DNA from: Pelodera strongyloides
Lineage: Eukaryota; Nematoda; Chromadorea; Rhabditida; Rhabditidae
DNA length: 64,000 nt
NCBI GenBank assembly: GCA_036852015.1
Contig: JAANDG010000124.1
Location: forward strand, 186,001 to 250,000
Reading direction: 5' to 3'
Made by a program: the position numbers and the translations under genes. The first letter of the stretch is position 1. Every line of letters starts with the position of its first letter. This document shows positions 33,602 to 47,000 of this stretch, one piece after another. Under the pieces are notes generated by a model. The model ran no database searches. It saw only the letters and a list, made by a program, of their open reading frames with translations, and was not told the DNA's origin.

Positions 33602-36064
33602 CGGTCATAAGTCGTTGACACTGTTGGAGAACCGAACAGTGGCAGAAGAACTTTTAAATTGTGTAAGTGGCCGTTACGGTTTCGTCGTCACCGGAGCCAA
33701 TTACAACAGACCTGCTTTATCGAACAAGGCGCAGCCATATCATACATGTGCTCTAATTCATTACTTTCGATTGCAGGAGTTTCGGGTCCGCCAGGAGGCT
33801 GAGAATAGAAAAATAAGGGCCGTCGCAAGAAAGGCTAGAAAGGTGAGTCTGAAATTATTCTTTGCAAAAAAAAACCGCTTGACCAGGTTACCATTCACTG
33901 TTTTGCCGTAGCTCAAGCCCGCGTGTTGGGGAAGTTTCGCGCCAGGAGGCATATTTTGGTGTACTGGTGTAATACTTTCTCCCAAGGAGCGAGGGCAAAC
34001 ATTAGTAGTTAATCGTGTTGTATTAAATAACTCTCAAGCCTCAAACACCACAAAGGGCTAATTGTTGAAAACCACGCAGTTTTATAGTTATGTGTATGTA
34101 CCAGTATTTTGTGAACCCTTTCATCAAAACCAAGCATAGTTTGTTTGGTGAGATGACTCTGAAATGCAGATGTTTTATATCTGGCAAACACACATGAAAT
34201 CGGGTGAGACAGTGTCACCATAGTGTTTAGTGACATGGTGACATACCATAGTGCTTGGTGAAATGAAACAGTTTCCCTAGGAAGGTGACTTTTATATATG
34301 TCTAAATGATTAAGTAATATCATCGTCTAAATTCAACTTTATTATAGGTCAGGTGGATGTGGGTTGAGGTCACGAGCGATAAAGACGGCGACGAGTCAGA
34401 CGACGAGCCACAGGAGAAGAAAGCAAGGATGGAGAAGGTAGACGACACCCCATCAAAGATGCCTGAGGACAAGAAAGGAGACGAGGAAATGACCGAGGAC
34501 AAGGAACGCAAGGAGGAGAAAGAGGCCAAGAAGGTAAGATTAGATAATTCAGTTTCACCAAATACTATACTACGCTGCCTAACATAGCCAAAACCAGTTT
34601 CAAATGCTTCTATGTGTTTATTCCTAAGAAAAATATCCCCTCAATGGAGATACTTTGCTTTATAACTTTGGATTGGATTGCGTTACTGAGTGTAGAGCGT
34701 GTTATCATATTCTTTCTACAAATTTCTAGATCGACGAGGTGCGTGAAGAGGAGAAGTATGCCGAAAAAGACAAGGAGAAGGATGTGACGATGTGCGAGGA
34801 CAAGACGGAACAGGAAAAGGACAAGGTCCAGGAGGCAGTGACGCCAATTGTGGAGAGTATGTTTTTAATTAACCACTTCTCTAACTAGCATCATTTTCCC
34901 CAACAGTCAATTGCCGCTAGTTCATCTTTTGATAAACAGTTCATACAGACCTATCACCGGATGCACTTGAATTTCTTCAAAAAGCTTGGGATGAGAAACT
35001 GCCGGTTAACGAAGTCCTGCGTCAGCATGCTTCGATAACAAGGACGGAATTCTTGACTCTCAAAGGTATGCTTTCACAATATACTTTCATAATTTTACAG
35101 CATATTTACCGACTCTCCACTCATCCGTTTTTAGGGTCCAATTGGCTGTGCGATACAGTCATCGATGCCTACTGCCGCCTCCTTGTAGACCGTGGCAGCA
35201 CCGACTCAATCCCCACGGTTCGTTTTTGTTTGCATACTTAGTATTCACATAACCGCTCCGTTACCATTCTTGATTACATTTACTACTTGATTGCATTTAC
35301 CTGTTTCATGTCACATCATAGCCATAGCCCCCACAAGTATACCTCATTGTGCGCCTATGCCGAATATCCTAAACAATTGTATTTCAGGTTCATGCTTTCA
35401 ATACCTTTTTCTGACGAACAGCCCAAGAAGGAAGCTGAGACCACGACTTCTTGTTTGTTTCGACATTATCACTGCTTCATTTTTTTCTTTTTCTGTTTTT
35501 TTAATGACACGTCAGTTATTACCTATAGAGTTGCCATCAGACGATGAGCTCTTAACTTCAATGTGGGACGTCACTCTCTCGAAGGAGGAGATTTGGGCTA
35601 AAAACTTTCGTATTCAAGTTAAGGGGGCCGACCTTATGACCTTGAAAGGTGCTACTTTTATGATAACGTATCTTATATGGAATTAGTTTGCGGTTGGAAT
35701 TGGTTTATGATTGGTGCAATATTCTGTATTGGTTCGTTTAGGTACGCGGTGGCTTTCTGATAACATAATCACATACTACCTCGGGTTGCTCACCGAGCGT
35801 AGTGCGGAGCAGAGAGACCTGCCGAAGGTACCATCATTGTTTACGTAATGCATTTGCCGCTATCATTTGTTTATTATTCCAGCTACCCTCATATTGTGAG
35901 ATTATGGACAACCGATCCCTCTCTTGTCTGCAGTTTTGTTAGTGGGACACTTAGAAAATGTCGATGTGGAAGAAAATTAACAACTTCTATTTCAGTTATA
36001 TTCCTTCAACACCTTCTTCCTCCAGAACTTGATGTCTAAGGGGCACATCGGAGTGGCACGGTGA
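33602..36064 (+). pseudogene. Ulp1/SENP-like SUMO protease, N-terminal half duplicated, catalytic core missing
   Basis: Ulp1/SENP cysteine proteases mature and remove SUMO. Exons 33602-33662, 33777-33842, 34348-34533 and 34730-34856 encode a K/E/D-rich region. Exons 34940-35065 and 35135-35217 encode the start of a Ulp1 domain (SITRTEFLTLKGSNWLCDT, then LLVDRGSTDSIPT), followed by a fragment VHAFNTFF at 35388-35411 that runs into TGA. Exons 35516-35648, 35742-35827 and 35996-36060 repeat the same part (ADLMTLKGTRWLSDN, YSFNTFFLQNL); intron phases match the first copy. Reading past the last exon meets TGA at 36062-36064. The HW, Asp and GSDCG-type blocks of the protease are not found before the next gene at 38.1 kb. 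Skipping the 35388 fragment keeps the frame open (phase 0 to phase 0), so an inactive protein is possible. The 5' end is unresolved; no ATG exon identified. Confidence 0.65.
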
Positions 36065-38094
36065 GCTATTTTTTGTGTTTTTCCTACCATTCAAATCAAA
36101 AAAGAAAAGAAACGAAGAAGAGAACGAGAAAGTGAGTTGCAGACAGGAGCTCAGTCAATCTGCCAAAAAAAACGTGACTGTTTAAAGGAATGGGTTCACC
36201 AGAAAATCAACTTGTTTTTTACGCTTTAGTTTGATTGTACAACATTAAACTTAACTGGGAATTATTACCATAATCCTGAAGATGCACTAAAAGAAAATAC
36301 AACTTAATTCGTCGGCATATTAGCTGAAATCTCAAAAATAAGGAGCGCATTAGCTGAACTTTTTTGAACCATTTTCCGGAGTTACACTACACTAAGAAAT
36401 ATCAGTGTACACTTAGAGCAGATAGCTACCACAGCCATATGTCAATTTATACTTTTATTTTACGCGTAAGAAACTTCAAAATTCTGAAGCATGGCTTTTT
36501 AAGAATCATTCTCGTATTTTGGAGTTGCGCAAAGTTTTACTACTTGTTCCAAACCTTAATCGTAGTAAGCATAATTGGGAATTTCGTTTCGAACTCGGTT
36601 AGTTACTCTTCTCTTTATAAATAAGCTATACTGTTTTCTTCGATCCCCTCGCATAGTAAAGATACCCTAGCCTTGACGACCCTCAATGAAACACACAATT
36701 CTGTTCGGAGGTCTACGGACCTTTCACGATAAGAAGCTAACTCGAATATTCATATTTCTCTTGCACTAATCTTAATGAATTTAAATTTAAATTTGCTGCT
36801 AAAATGGTAATGTTACGTTAAATAGGACATTTACACGAGTTTACTCAGTTTGGTTAGTCGGAAATTCTTCGATCACACCAAATCAACGTTTTTTGTTGCA
36901 TATCGAATATGATCTTTGTCTTTGGGCGGCACATTCATGGCCCCAAAGCACACTCATATACATAGTCTCTTCTTTGTTTCAAGAGCGTGTAAGCGGAACA
37001 TGGACCATATGCAGCTTTCTTTTGTGTATATGTAGAAGCGGGTATGGATATCAAATGGTGCCTGTGAGTGGAACCATTTCATAAGGTTTCTCTGCAGTAA
37101 AATTTAAACGTTCGGTTATTACAGGCTTTTCCTGAGTTTACCTGGAGAATCCTTCTTTTGCATACATATAGAAGTGGACATGGAAATGGAAACTTCCTGT
37201 TATGTCCTACTACTATTAGCCTGTCTCACAAACAGTGTGTTAGTTAGCTCGAGATTTGCTTTCCTTGTACAAACTAGCAAGTTCAGTAATTGTACAAACT
37301 AGCAAGTTCAGTAATGGAGCACAGCACTTCTTATTCTTACGTCTGCTACCCCAAGACCTGGTGCTCGCTCAACTCAAATTCTCGTAGACCGTAGTCAGTA
37401 CTTGTAAATTTCACAAAGAATCATTCTCCATAAATAATTTATACTTTTCCATAATCTAACATACACCACTTAATAAATAAAACATGCAAACATTTAACTT
37501 ATGTTAATCCAGCGCATGAAATAAAAACTTAAAGTCTAACAAATAAGGGACCGTCGGTATATGCAAAATGACATAACCGAAATAAGGGATCGTCGGTATA
37601 GGCAAAATGACATAACCGTACATAGAGGTTGGGCAACTACATATTCCACCGCGCAGTAATAGTACTAAAAACTCCATGAAATTCGGGCGCCTACTTTCTG
37701 CAACACATTGAGTTGTTGTGAAGCATCAATAAATTGAATATTTATTGAATATTTATTATACTCATTAAAAGAGCGCAACGCCGTGAGAGACGATTTACCC
37801 TGATAAACTATAATTATAAGCCATAAATGTACCCTGACCCCTTGTACATTGTAGTAAACTAGAATTTCAACCCATCGCGATGTTTGGCGCATCCTATCAC
37901 AAACTTTGAAACATCTCAACTACAGAGTCAGAGTCAACTACACAGTCAAATCGACGATACACTCATACCATACAGGGTTATTCCCAACGCTTACACCCGG
38001 ATTTCAAGCCCCTTACTACCATAATATAATAATTATTACGAAATAAAGTATTATAATTTTCATCTAATTCCTTACTATCTCTCACTTCTCTAGC
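36065..38094. other. Region between Ulp1-like and TOP3B genes
   Basis: I looked here for the missing Ulp1 catalytic exons (His-Trp and Asp-Cys-Gly codons) and found none. It contains two tandem duplications: a 26-bp unit (TGTACAAACTAGCAAGTTCA) at 37265-37315 and a unit of about 38 bp (GTCGGTATA, GCAAAATGACATAACCG) at 37543-37620. Confidence 0.55.
37741..37757 (-). terminator. Possible poly(A) signals for TOP3B
   Basis: Two AATAAA hexamers on the minus strand (TTTATT at 37741-37746 and 37752-37757), about 340 nt past the TOP3B stop. The region is AT-rich, so chance occurrence is likely enough to keep confidence low. Confidence 0.25.
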
Positions 38095-41000
38095 CTACCG
38101 CCCTCTGCCTCTTCCCCCACTCCCTCTTCCTCTAGCCCCTCTGCCCCCTCCTCGCCCACCACGTCCTCTTCCTCGTCCTCGTCCGCGTCCTCTCCCTCCT
38201 GCCAGTGATCTCTGTCTCTGCTCGTCTGTCACGTAGGCATGGTTCATATTGATTAGCTCTTTCACTTGTTCATCACAGAAAATACATCCGATCCATGAAG
38301 TCTTGCCGTCCGGTAGAACACCGCTTTCCTGGAATTCAAAATAAGCGAAATCCCCCGAAATGGTAGCTATTGAGGCTCAGATGCACGACGAGCGCACAAA
38401 CGGTTAACATAGAAACATTTTGTATACGCGCACCAGTGCCGCGTTCCTGGCGCACTAGTGGCTCACTAATGGGGAGCGCGGTCCACCGACAACGTAAAGT
38501 TTCCTGAAGTTACTCTCGAGAGAAAGCGAAAAAAATACCGAGATCGCAGATTTACGGAGGTATAGACTCTCACCTTATACTCGACGTGTAATTTATGAGC
38601 TCCACACTCCGTGCACGTCTTCTCCTCACAGCGAAGTTTCAACGCCTTATCGAAACAAGAGATCACAGAAGTGCACTGAAATTTAACACATTTCAATAAA
38701 AAAATAATAAATAACCATATTCACCCACTCATAGCTTTGAAAATTCTGATTCAAATTCACAGTATCCTGCGTTGTGCGTTGTGAGCGAAAATTAGCACCT
38801 AACACTACTAACTGTGAATACCCATATGTAAATATTTCAAGCCACAAGCCCTACGCTACGGTGAGCTCTACAATTACTTCCGCTAATTAGCAACCCTAAT
38901 GACTTTACCGTATTGCACGAGAATCTCCACTTTGGTCGGGACTGAGGATCGAGCATCAATACTCCCTTGCAATCATCACGTACACATCCACACAAACCGT
39001 TACGCCTGCAAGTTCAACGCACGACATTTACGACCGACTCATGAGTGTATGACGTAGAAAACGGTAATGGTAATAAACTGATGAAAACCGACAAGCACAA
39101 CAATTTTCTATTCCTATGAGAAGCAGCTAGCCAGACTGCACGCTACATTGAGCCGGAGTAACGTGGCTTGGTTGGAAATAAACGGTTTCACAGACATCAA
39201 AATAACACTTGGTCATCCCCGTGCTTCCCGAATGCTGAGGCCATATTCACCACTCCGATACCCTCAGGGAAACATTCCCTGGGGACAGAAAATAGCATTC
39301 TAATGTGAGAAACGCAGAGAAAAAGACGGGGAATTCCCCCTGGGGATTTGGGTGGTGGATATGGCCTCTGAAGAGACACCGTCTTCTCCGGCACTAAACC
39401 TCTACCTAAGTACCTACCCATCCACTACAGTTATCTATTGGAAAACTACCTATAAAACTGTATTTTCCTCCGCCATTCAACTACCGTAACCCATAAAACC
39501 TACAAAATTCTCCAACCATCTACCGTATGCTGCGAAATATGTAAAACCTACAGTAGTGAATGTGGACAGGAGGGATGTGCACAATGATCACATCCATCTC
39601 CCTCTTTCATTCCCTCAAACGGCGGATTGTTATAACAAAAGGGACAGATCGCAAACGAACGTGACAACTTGCCGCCGGCACCTGGAAATATGGAAGAATG
39701 CTTTTTTTAACGAAATATTAAATTAACTACAGCAATTCCTATCAAGCTATTTCGATTCTGTTGACTCTTCAAACCAGGTTAGATCTCATGATCGTTTTAT
39801 CTAATACGTTAGTAAACTGATACATTTCCATCATTATTTTTTATAATACAAATCTCACCCTCCCAATAAACAAGGTCAAAATCATCGAGCGGGCACTTAT
39901 TGTCCCCGTGCAGTTTAATCTGTCCGTCCCGCATCGAAGGCAGATTGTAGGCTTCCTGAAGGAGGGTGGTTATTCTTTATATCTCTAACATCAACCAATT
40001 TTTTTAGTTCTACAAAGTAATTTATGGGTTCTCTAACCTCACAATTATTACTGGCCGTAGACCTACCGGCAGGGAGAGGTACTGCTACCCAAAGATATTC
40101 CCTAACTGAAACCACTAACCTGACAATTTGTGCAGAACAATCGTAAAGGTCTGCTCTCCACAAGTCTCATAAATCTACGACATCTTCCGCATTTACTGAA
40201 CGGTTTTCCCGCTGCGGAAATGGTCGTAAATGAACCTGAAATCATTTATTATTTATTTACTTATTTATTAATTAAATAACACCACTGGATGTGCATCACA
40301 ATGAAATGATGAAGAGAAAGTAGCATACAACTCGTCATGTTGTCGTTGATTAATCATGAAACAACAATTACCCTAAACCTGGGCATCAATGAATCCCAAG
40401 GAATAACCAAATAAATATTTATAAAATAGCCTTAGCCGTCAACATTACTTATGGAATAATCGAAACAACAATTATTAAACTGCCACTAATTAAGAACATT
40501 ATTTCATTAGTCGTATTATTAAATGGAAGTAAAAGCAAAATCAATAAAGTTTCCAAGCAGCATATCAAAGTGACCACAAATGGCTGCCTACATATTATAA
40601 AAACACGTCAGCCGATAATAAAAACTATATAAACTACACAAACTCCAAACTACACCCTAAACAACGCCCTCTACATCTGCGATTACAAATTACGCTAACG
40701 TGTGCTCACCTTCAAACAGCGTGTCGACGGACGCAATATTCTGGACGAAATAAACAAACTTCTGACGGAACATTTCCAGGGCATGATTTTTGACCTGCAA
40801 TCACTAAGGTGCACATCTACGGTACCATAGACCTAAAGGCTCTCTTTCTAAAGCCTCACATCGATCGCTCTCCCTATTCGATGGATAAATGTTGGAAAAA
40901 CGTACCACATTACTACGTACTTATGTTAGGAAATAATTCCTTCCTTAAACATACAGTACCTACGCTCTCAAGAAGAACGAAGTACTCTCTTATTCATCTC

Positions 41001-44000
41001 TCACCGCAAAATAGTCTGCCTCTCCCTTTGCGATGAGGTTAAGTTGTGTCTCTAATTCTGCTCTCATCGTCGGGAGCACCAACTCCCTATCCACGGCCAA
41101 GTAACCATGCACGAGTGAGATACCCAGTTTCGTGGGAACAAGGCGACGCCCGCTCTCAACCTTCAATGAATGATGCTGACTATATACTGATAATAATTAC
41201 AGACATACACATACAACCTTAAACAATTAGCATACTCAAAACAAAAAGTAAACATTTCTACATACAGTAAAGCAATGTGTCTGTGCTAAAGTGAATAAAA
41301 TACAGTAGGCTGTAGGCTTGCACTCAGCACGTGTCTATCATATAGAGATTACATGATCAGTTACGACAAGCTCAGTCGAAAAAACCGCCCATCACCCCAA
41401 AAAAACCCACCGTCACGTAATTCCTCTGACATATCGTATTAATATGTACAGGAATGGATGCATCCGTTCCAATTCCGTGCTTCTCCATCAAAGAAATCAG
41501 CTCTGATTCGGTGACGTAACCAGGCGGAGAAGTCTCCCGCACATCCAGACCAACGGTTCTAAATTTCGGTTACAGTATATGTAACTTCTACCAAAATTAG
41601 CATACCGTACCTACCTCACCTCACCAACGACTTCCTGAACAAATTTGCCAATGGGAGGGTTGAGCTTTGCAAGTAACTTCGATTAAAAGAGGTACACTTT
41701 TTTTTATCAATCACATACCTTATCATGTCAAATTAGCATACAACACTCCAAAAGCTCACTTTACATCCAATCGATCGCCTTTCTTGAGTGTTGGAGTCCG
41801 CGAGTCTTCTTCATCATCTGGTAGCAGCCAGTTCATCGCCTGGAAAACTGAGGAGTCAGACGGGTCCCGGTCAGGACCATCAAAAATAAGTACGTGCCTG
41901 CGCCTGCGTCCTCAAACTATTCTAGAAAGACGAGAGTTAAACTTAACCCGGGACACATTCAATAATGAGACATACCATTTTTACAACCAAATTATGGGAA
42001 TGCTGCATACCTTTTACAGTGCAAAAGAAGGACTGATATCGAGAGAAGGCGTAAACAATTAAAAAGATAATACCGCTGTGAATCCCGGATCCACGGTCCT
42101 TCTCGTCTGCAAACTGAAGTTCTCCATGCCAATTGTCAGACTAAACAATCAAAAGTTGAATTCAAATACATTATGTAGATTCCAATTCCAGATTCATACC
42201 TATTCGGACACACACAACACATATACACACACATACAAACACACCTACACATACACACACATATATATATATGGACTCCAATTTAACTAAACGATGAATT
42301 ACCTGACTGTTGTAATCTCGTAAATACACGGCGACATAAGAGTGGCTATGAAGTGTTGCGCCACGTATTCGAAGATACGCAAGTGATCTAAAGAATACAT
42401 CATTTGATATAGAAATACAAAGAAAGACAATTCGGGACATAAAAACCCCTAGCACAAACATATTACATACTACAAAACACTTCAGTTTTAGGCATTATAT
42501 AAAAAGATCTACGGCTCAACAAGCCTACATACAATACGCACCCCTGTTGCACTCAAGAACCTGATTTCTGGAAAAAAAATGCTAGACAATTAAACAGTTG
42601 AATCTCGGTCATCCTCCGATTTCATGCATTTTTCACCAACTGAAAACTGAAATTGAAGTTGACTTGTGTACTTTACACTTTATACGTACTGCTTTTATCA
42701 CGTTTATCACAAACATTATTAACTCAACTCCCCGAAACATCAACCTTGCATAAATCTTTTACAATAGCACACAAATGTGTACACATGTACATTACATGGG
42801 TGCAGTTGTCCATCATATGTTTCACAAACCGTGTGTCATTTCGCAAAGATCGATAAAATCAATAACCTCCGGAAAGTGATGCTCCCGCTCGATTTCTCAT
42901 CGGGGTGATCGGGGGATGGTCACCCTTATCGTCACCGCCCTTCGGTTTCTTGATTCCCTCAGAAAGCACCTGAATTTGACGAACGTAGGATCAGTCTTTG
43001 CCTGGGCATTTACGCAAACCACCCCCCCCCCCCCCACGCCTCAACCCCCACTTAAACTACCGTATCTATGCTCACAAGAAAAACAAAACCAACAACCCTA
43101 TCCCTTACTTTCACGCCTACAAGAAACAGATAAAGTAAGAAGTGTCCTCATATCGGGAACACGTCATACTGCATAAGCAGAACATATCACATACAAATAC
43201 CCAAGCCACACGAACACTGAAACATTGAAGTTTCATAAAATTAAATATTAGGCTTCTTAGGCTTAGGCCCAAAACGTCGAAAACGTACCCTGGAGGCAAT
43301 GGCTCCCCATTTTGGATCCGAAGCCTGTTGCGACAAGGTTCCCTTCAGATCGAAATTCGCTGGATACGAAGTGGTTTCCGTACGCGGGTACGAGATGAAA
43401 CCCTAAGTTCAATCATGTTTTCATAGACATTAAAAGATGTACAACTCATATACCGTATGTGTAAGCACACTCGAGAGCAGCATGATAACATCCATTCATT
43501 GAAGTACAACAAAGCACTTACTAATCACTACCGAACAAAACGGGCAGTTTAAGAATGGTTGGCTGGTTGGAGGACTAGAAATTGTGCACAAAAAAGTTAC
43601 AGTATACCAATATATCAGGACATCGCGAAAGTGCCATTTTCCAAAGAGAAATAGAGAAATCATTTCACAAAGAGGGACAATTATCAATTATCAAAATACT
43701 CACCGACGTATAAAGATGTTCAGCGATGGACATCGTGTGCGAAGGGCTCATTCCCAGTGCACTCGACGCAACACGAAGCAATTCCACCGTGTTGAGAGCC
43801 TGCGATCGAATTATAAGAATATATATGTGGCATAAACAAATCGGACTCGTACCCGGGGCGTTGCACAAGACAATTCACCAATCTACACGTCATCTGAGGG
43901 TATTTTCTACGTCATCGCGAAGCGCTAACACCGTCGGAGTTTCACAAAATGTGCAAAATCGCTATATGCTTCACAAACAAGACGTCTCCATAGTCTGAAA

Positions 44001-47000
44001 AGGCTAAACACGAAACCACACCTGGGGTTTCTCTTTGCGACTTTCCTTCTTCGACACACCTTCCACCGTAGCCATTCCAGCACCCTGAACACATGTAAAT
44101 TTGTTGAAACAATTATGCCATTTGTTTTAGTTTTTATAGCGCTCTTATTCGCCTGTTTTATTTGTACTATAATTTTTTTCCTTGAAAATGGCATTATATT
44201 GACAAAAACTTGCGCGATACATGAGTTGTCGTTATAAATGTTACGTTGTTATGTCGTATAGACAGATATACTGAATCAGCAACCATATATTTCACGAAAC
44301 AACGAGTAGACCCAAAGTAGCGAAATTGGCTGCTTGTTTGCGTTTAAATAAATGTGATCTGAAACATAATGTTGTCAAAGCTATACCCCATTTTCTTTAC
44401 ATTTTGACACCCAATAAAAGGGGATAGATAAAGGAGAGAAGAGAGGGCGAGAGAATATACAGATAGAGATCACAGTGGACGAGGGAGAAACTCACAAAAC
44501 AGCAAGGAAAACAGAGGCCGTATTCACCGACACGCAGGGAGCCCTCCCTGTCCTGTCCTCGGGAGCAGAGAGTTCGAGAGTAGAAGAGATTCAGGGCCCT
44601 CGAGAGCTTATGGAGGGCTCCCTATTGTTGGTGAATACGGTCTCAGGTCTACCAGAAACAGTTCCTGCAAACCAAGCTCAAACCTTGATCCTATCAAAGA
44701 AGAACTGGGCGATTTCTCGATCAAAGATTCTCCCTCTGCCCCATTCCACGCGAAGATCACCTTCCTTCGACGCAAGCGTTGTTTGGATTACCTGGAAAGG
44801 AGTACAATACTAAGTTAACAGACAGCTAATCACGGGAGGGGGGCATGACGCAGTGGCAAACGCCTTGCTCACGCCGCCGGTCGTTGGTCCGGGCCCCCTC
44901 CTCCCCACCAACCGACCAGTTCGTCCGACTTCAGGAATGAACCGGACCCCGGTGGTATAACCGGGTACTCCTTATCTCTTTAATCACGGGACAGATCCAC
45001 AGTTATAAGGCATTACGATAAGTAGATATACATCAGCGAGACACTGATAGACTGATAGATGTAAACTAGTAATTCCTTCATAATATACCAACGATTTGCC
45101 CTAAATCACATCTCCTTACCCAATACTGCTCCGGTTTGAACTGTGTGATCTGATCATGTCTGGATACACAAAAGGCCAAAGTCGGTGTTTGGCAGGGTCC
45201 AAACGAGATACAAGACGAATCAAGGTCTCCGTACTTGCCCTAAATTAATGGCATTTAGGATTAGGGTATGCAGCTAGGCTCACAGCTCACATAATATAAA
45301 GGTCGATATCTTGGCTCTCTAGATAGTTTCACGTATGGAATAACGACAGAGTGAACTTTTACGACGCTCTCATGATTTTGACAAAAAAAAGGAAACACGG
45401 AACACTTCACTACAGTCTGTCCAAAAAATGTAAATAGCGACCAAACGTTGTGACATTTGCAGAACCAACTCAAACATCCAAAAAGTAAATAAACTGAAAA
45501 GAGGAAGAAAATCACACCTGGAAGAATTTTGTCTGGAACCTGGTAAATGAGCATCCGACCCTGAGGTCTAGTTCCTGTCTCGCATCGACTGACAGAGACT
45601 GGTTCTTATCAGGCCTTCCCAGGTTGTTCATCGCAGCCTTGATGTCCTTGTCGGTGATCGCAGAGAAATGAGCCCTGCAAGCTTTCCAGTCAATCAATAT
45701 TCACTGACACTTGACACACTCAAACCCTGTGCCATGGAGAGGTTCAATTTCCATAAGTGAGCAACGTCAACGTGGAACAAAGAACAACCAAGTTACAAAG
45801 CTCTAATATCACGCGAATATCCTTCAGTTTTGTCTCCATCGATATCTTCTTACTTCCTTACAAGTTTCACACAGGTCGCGACGAGATCTTGATGGGGCAA
45901 CGTTATTTTGACAGGAAAATCGCGACGACCGAAGACGCAGCACGTAAAAGAGGACGACGTCCACGTTATACTCAACAAGCAGAGGCCAATTCCAATAAAA
46001 TTTGGTTACAGACATCTCATGTTTAGCGTACTCTCTCACTTTCTCTGCTTTTGACCTTCAGCGAGAGAAAGCCGAGAGAGCACGCTAAACAGGAGACGCC
46101 TGTAACCTACCCCAGCGGTAAGTTTTATTGGAATCGGCCGCAGGTAACATGAAAATACCACTCACCTATAAACACTGCTCATATCTCCCGATCGAGTCAT
46201 CGAACCACTCACTGCATCAACCACCTGAAACACAAATGTTACTAAATATAAAGAAGTACCTAGCTAAAGGTACCGTATCCATCCACAAGTCCCGTATCCA
46301 AAGCTAGTCTACCTACAACTACCCTACTACAACTACAATAGAAACAACTACCGTAGCTCAAGCTCCAGCTACCGTAACCTCATCCCCAAAGTACTCCAGC
46401 TAAACAATAACCAACCTCAAAACAAATATTCTCTCCTTCTTTATCACAATCCAGCCACAACACCAAGTAGTCGCATCCTTTCGCTTCCGAGCCGAGAAAC
46501 TGAAATTAATTATGAATTAGATAAATATTCGTCAAAAAAAAGTTCGATAAACCCAGTTACCCACCATAAAGCACGGATAAGCCTAGTCGGTGTACCCAAG
46601 AAGCACAGCATGCAAACGAACTTGAGTAGTTTTATAATAATATCAGAAAAACTCAAAACTTATCAAAAACTACTACCCACACATAAACACATGGAATCAC
46701 TTTTAATGAACCAACTTTTATCTAATTCACAAACTACAGTAACTACCTCTAAACTTAAAGTACCGTATCCTTACCTTAACCATCTTATGCGCTGGATTAG
46801 CCTCATTCTTCACGGTCGGGGCTGAATACAGTTCCGCTGGATCAGTTTTATCCCAGTTATTGAACTGTCCGGGAAAGTCGATAGAGTTGACGTGGCCACA
46901 AGTCGACGTTACCTAAATAGAACTTTAAATTTACCTAAACGCGCGAACTTTCACTGGCGCATGAAGAAGCTGGATATCAGTCGTATTCCAAGATCAGGAA

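Noticed and set aside
33650..33690. Weak likeness of LLNCVSGRYGFVV to the RPB7 GKYGFVI region
   Set aside because: A GTAAGT donor falls right after LLNC, so most of the similar stretch is intron in the best gene model, and the match is short.
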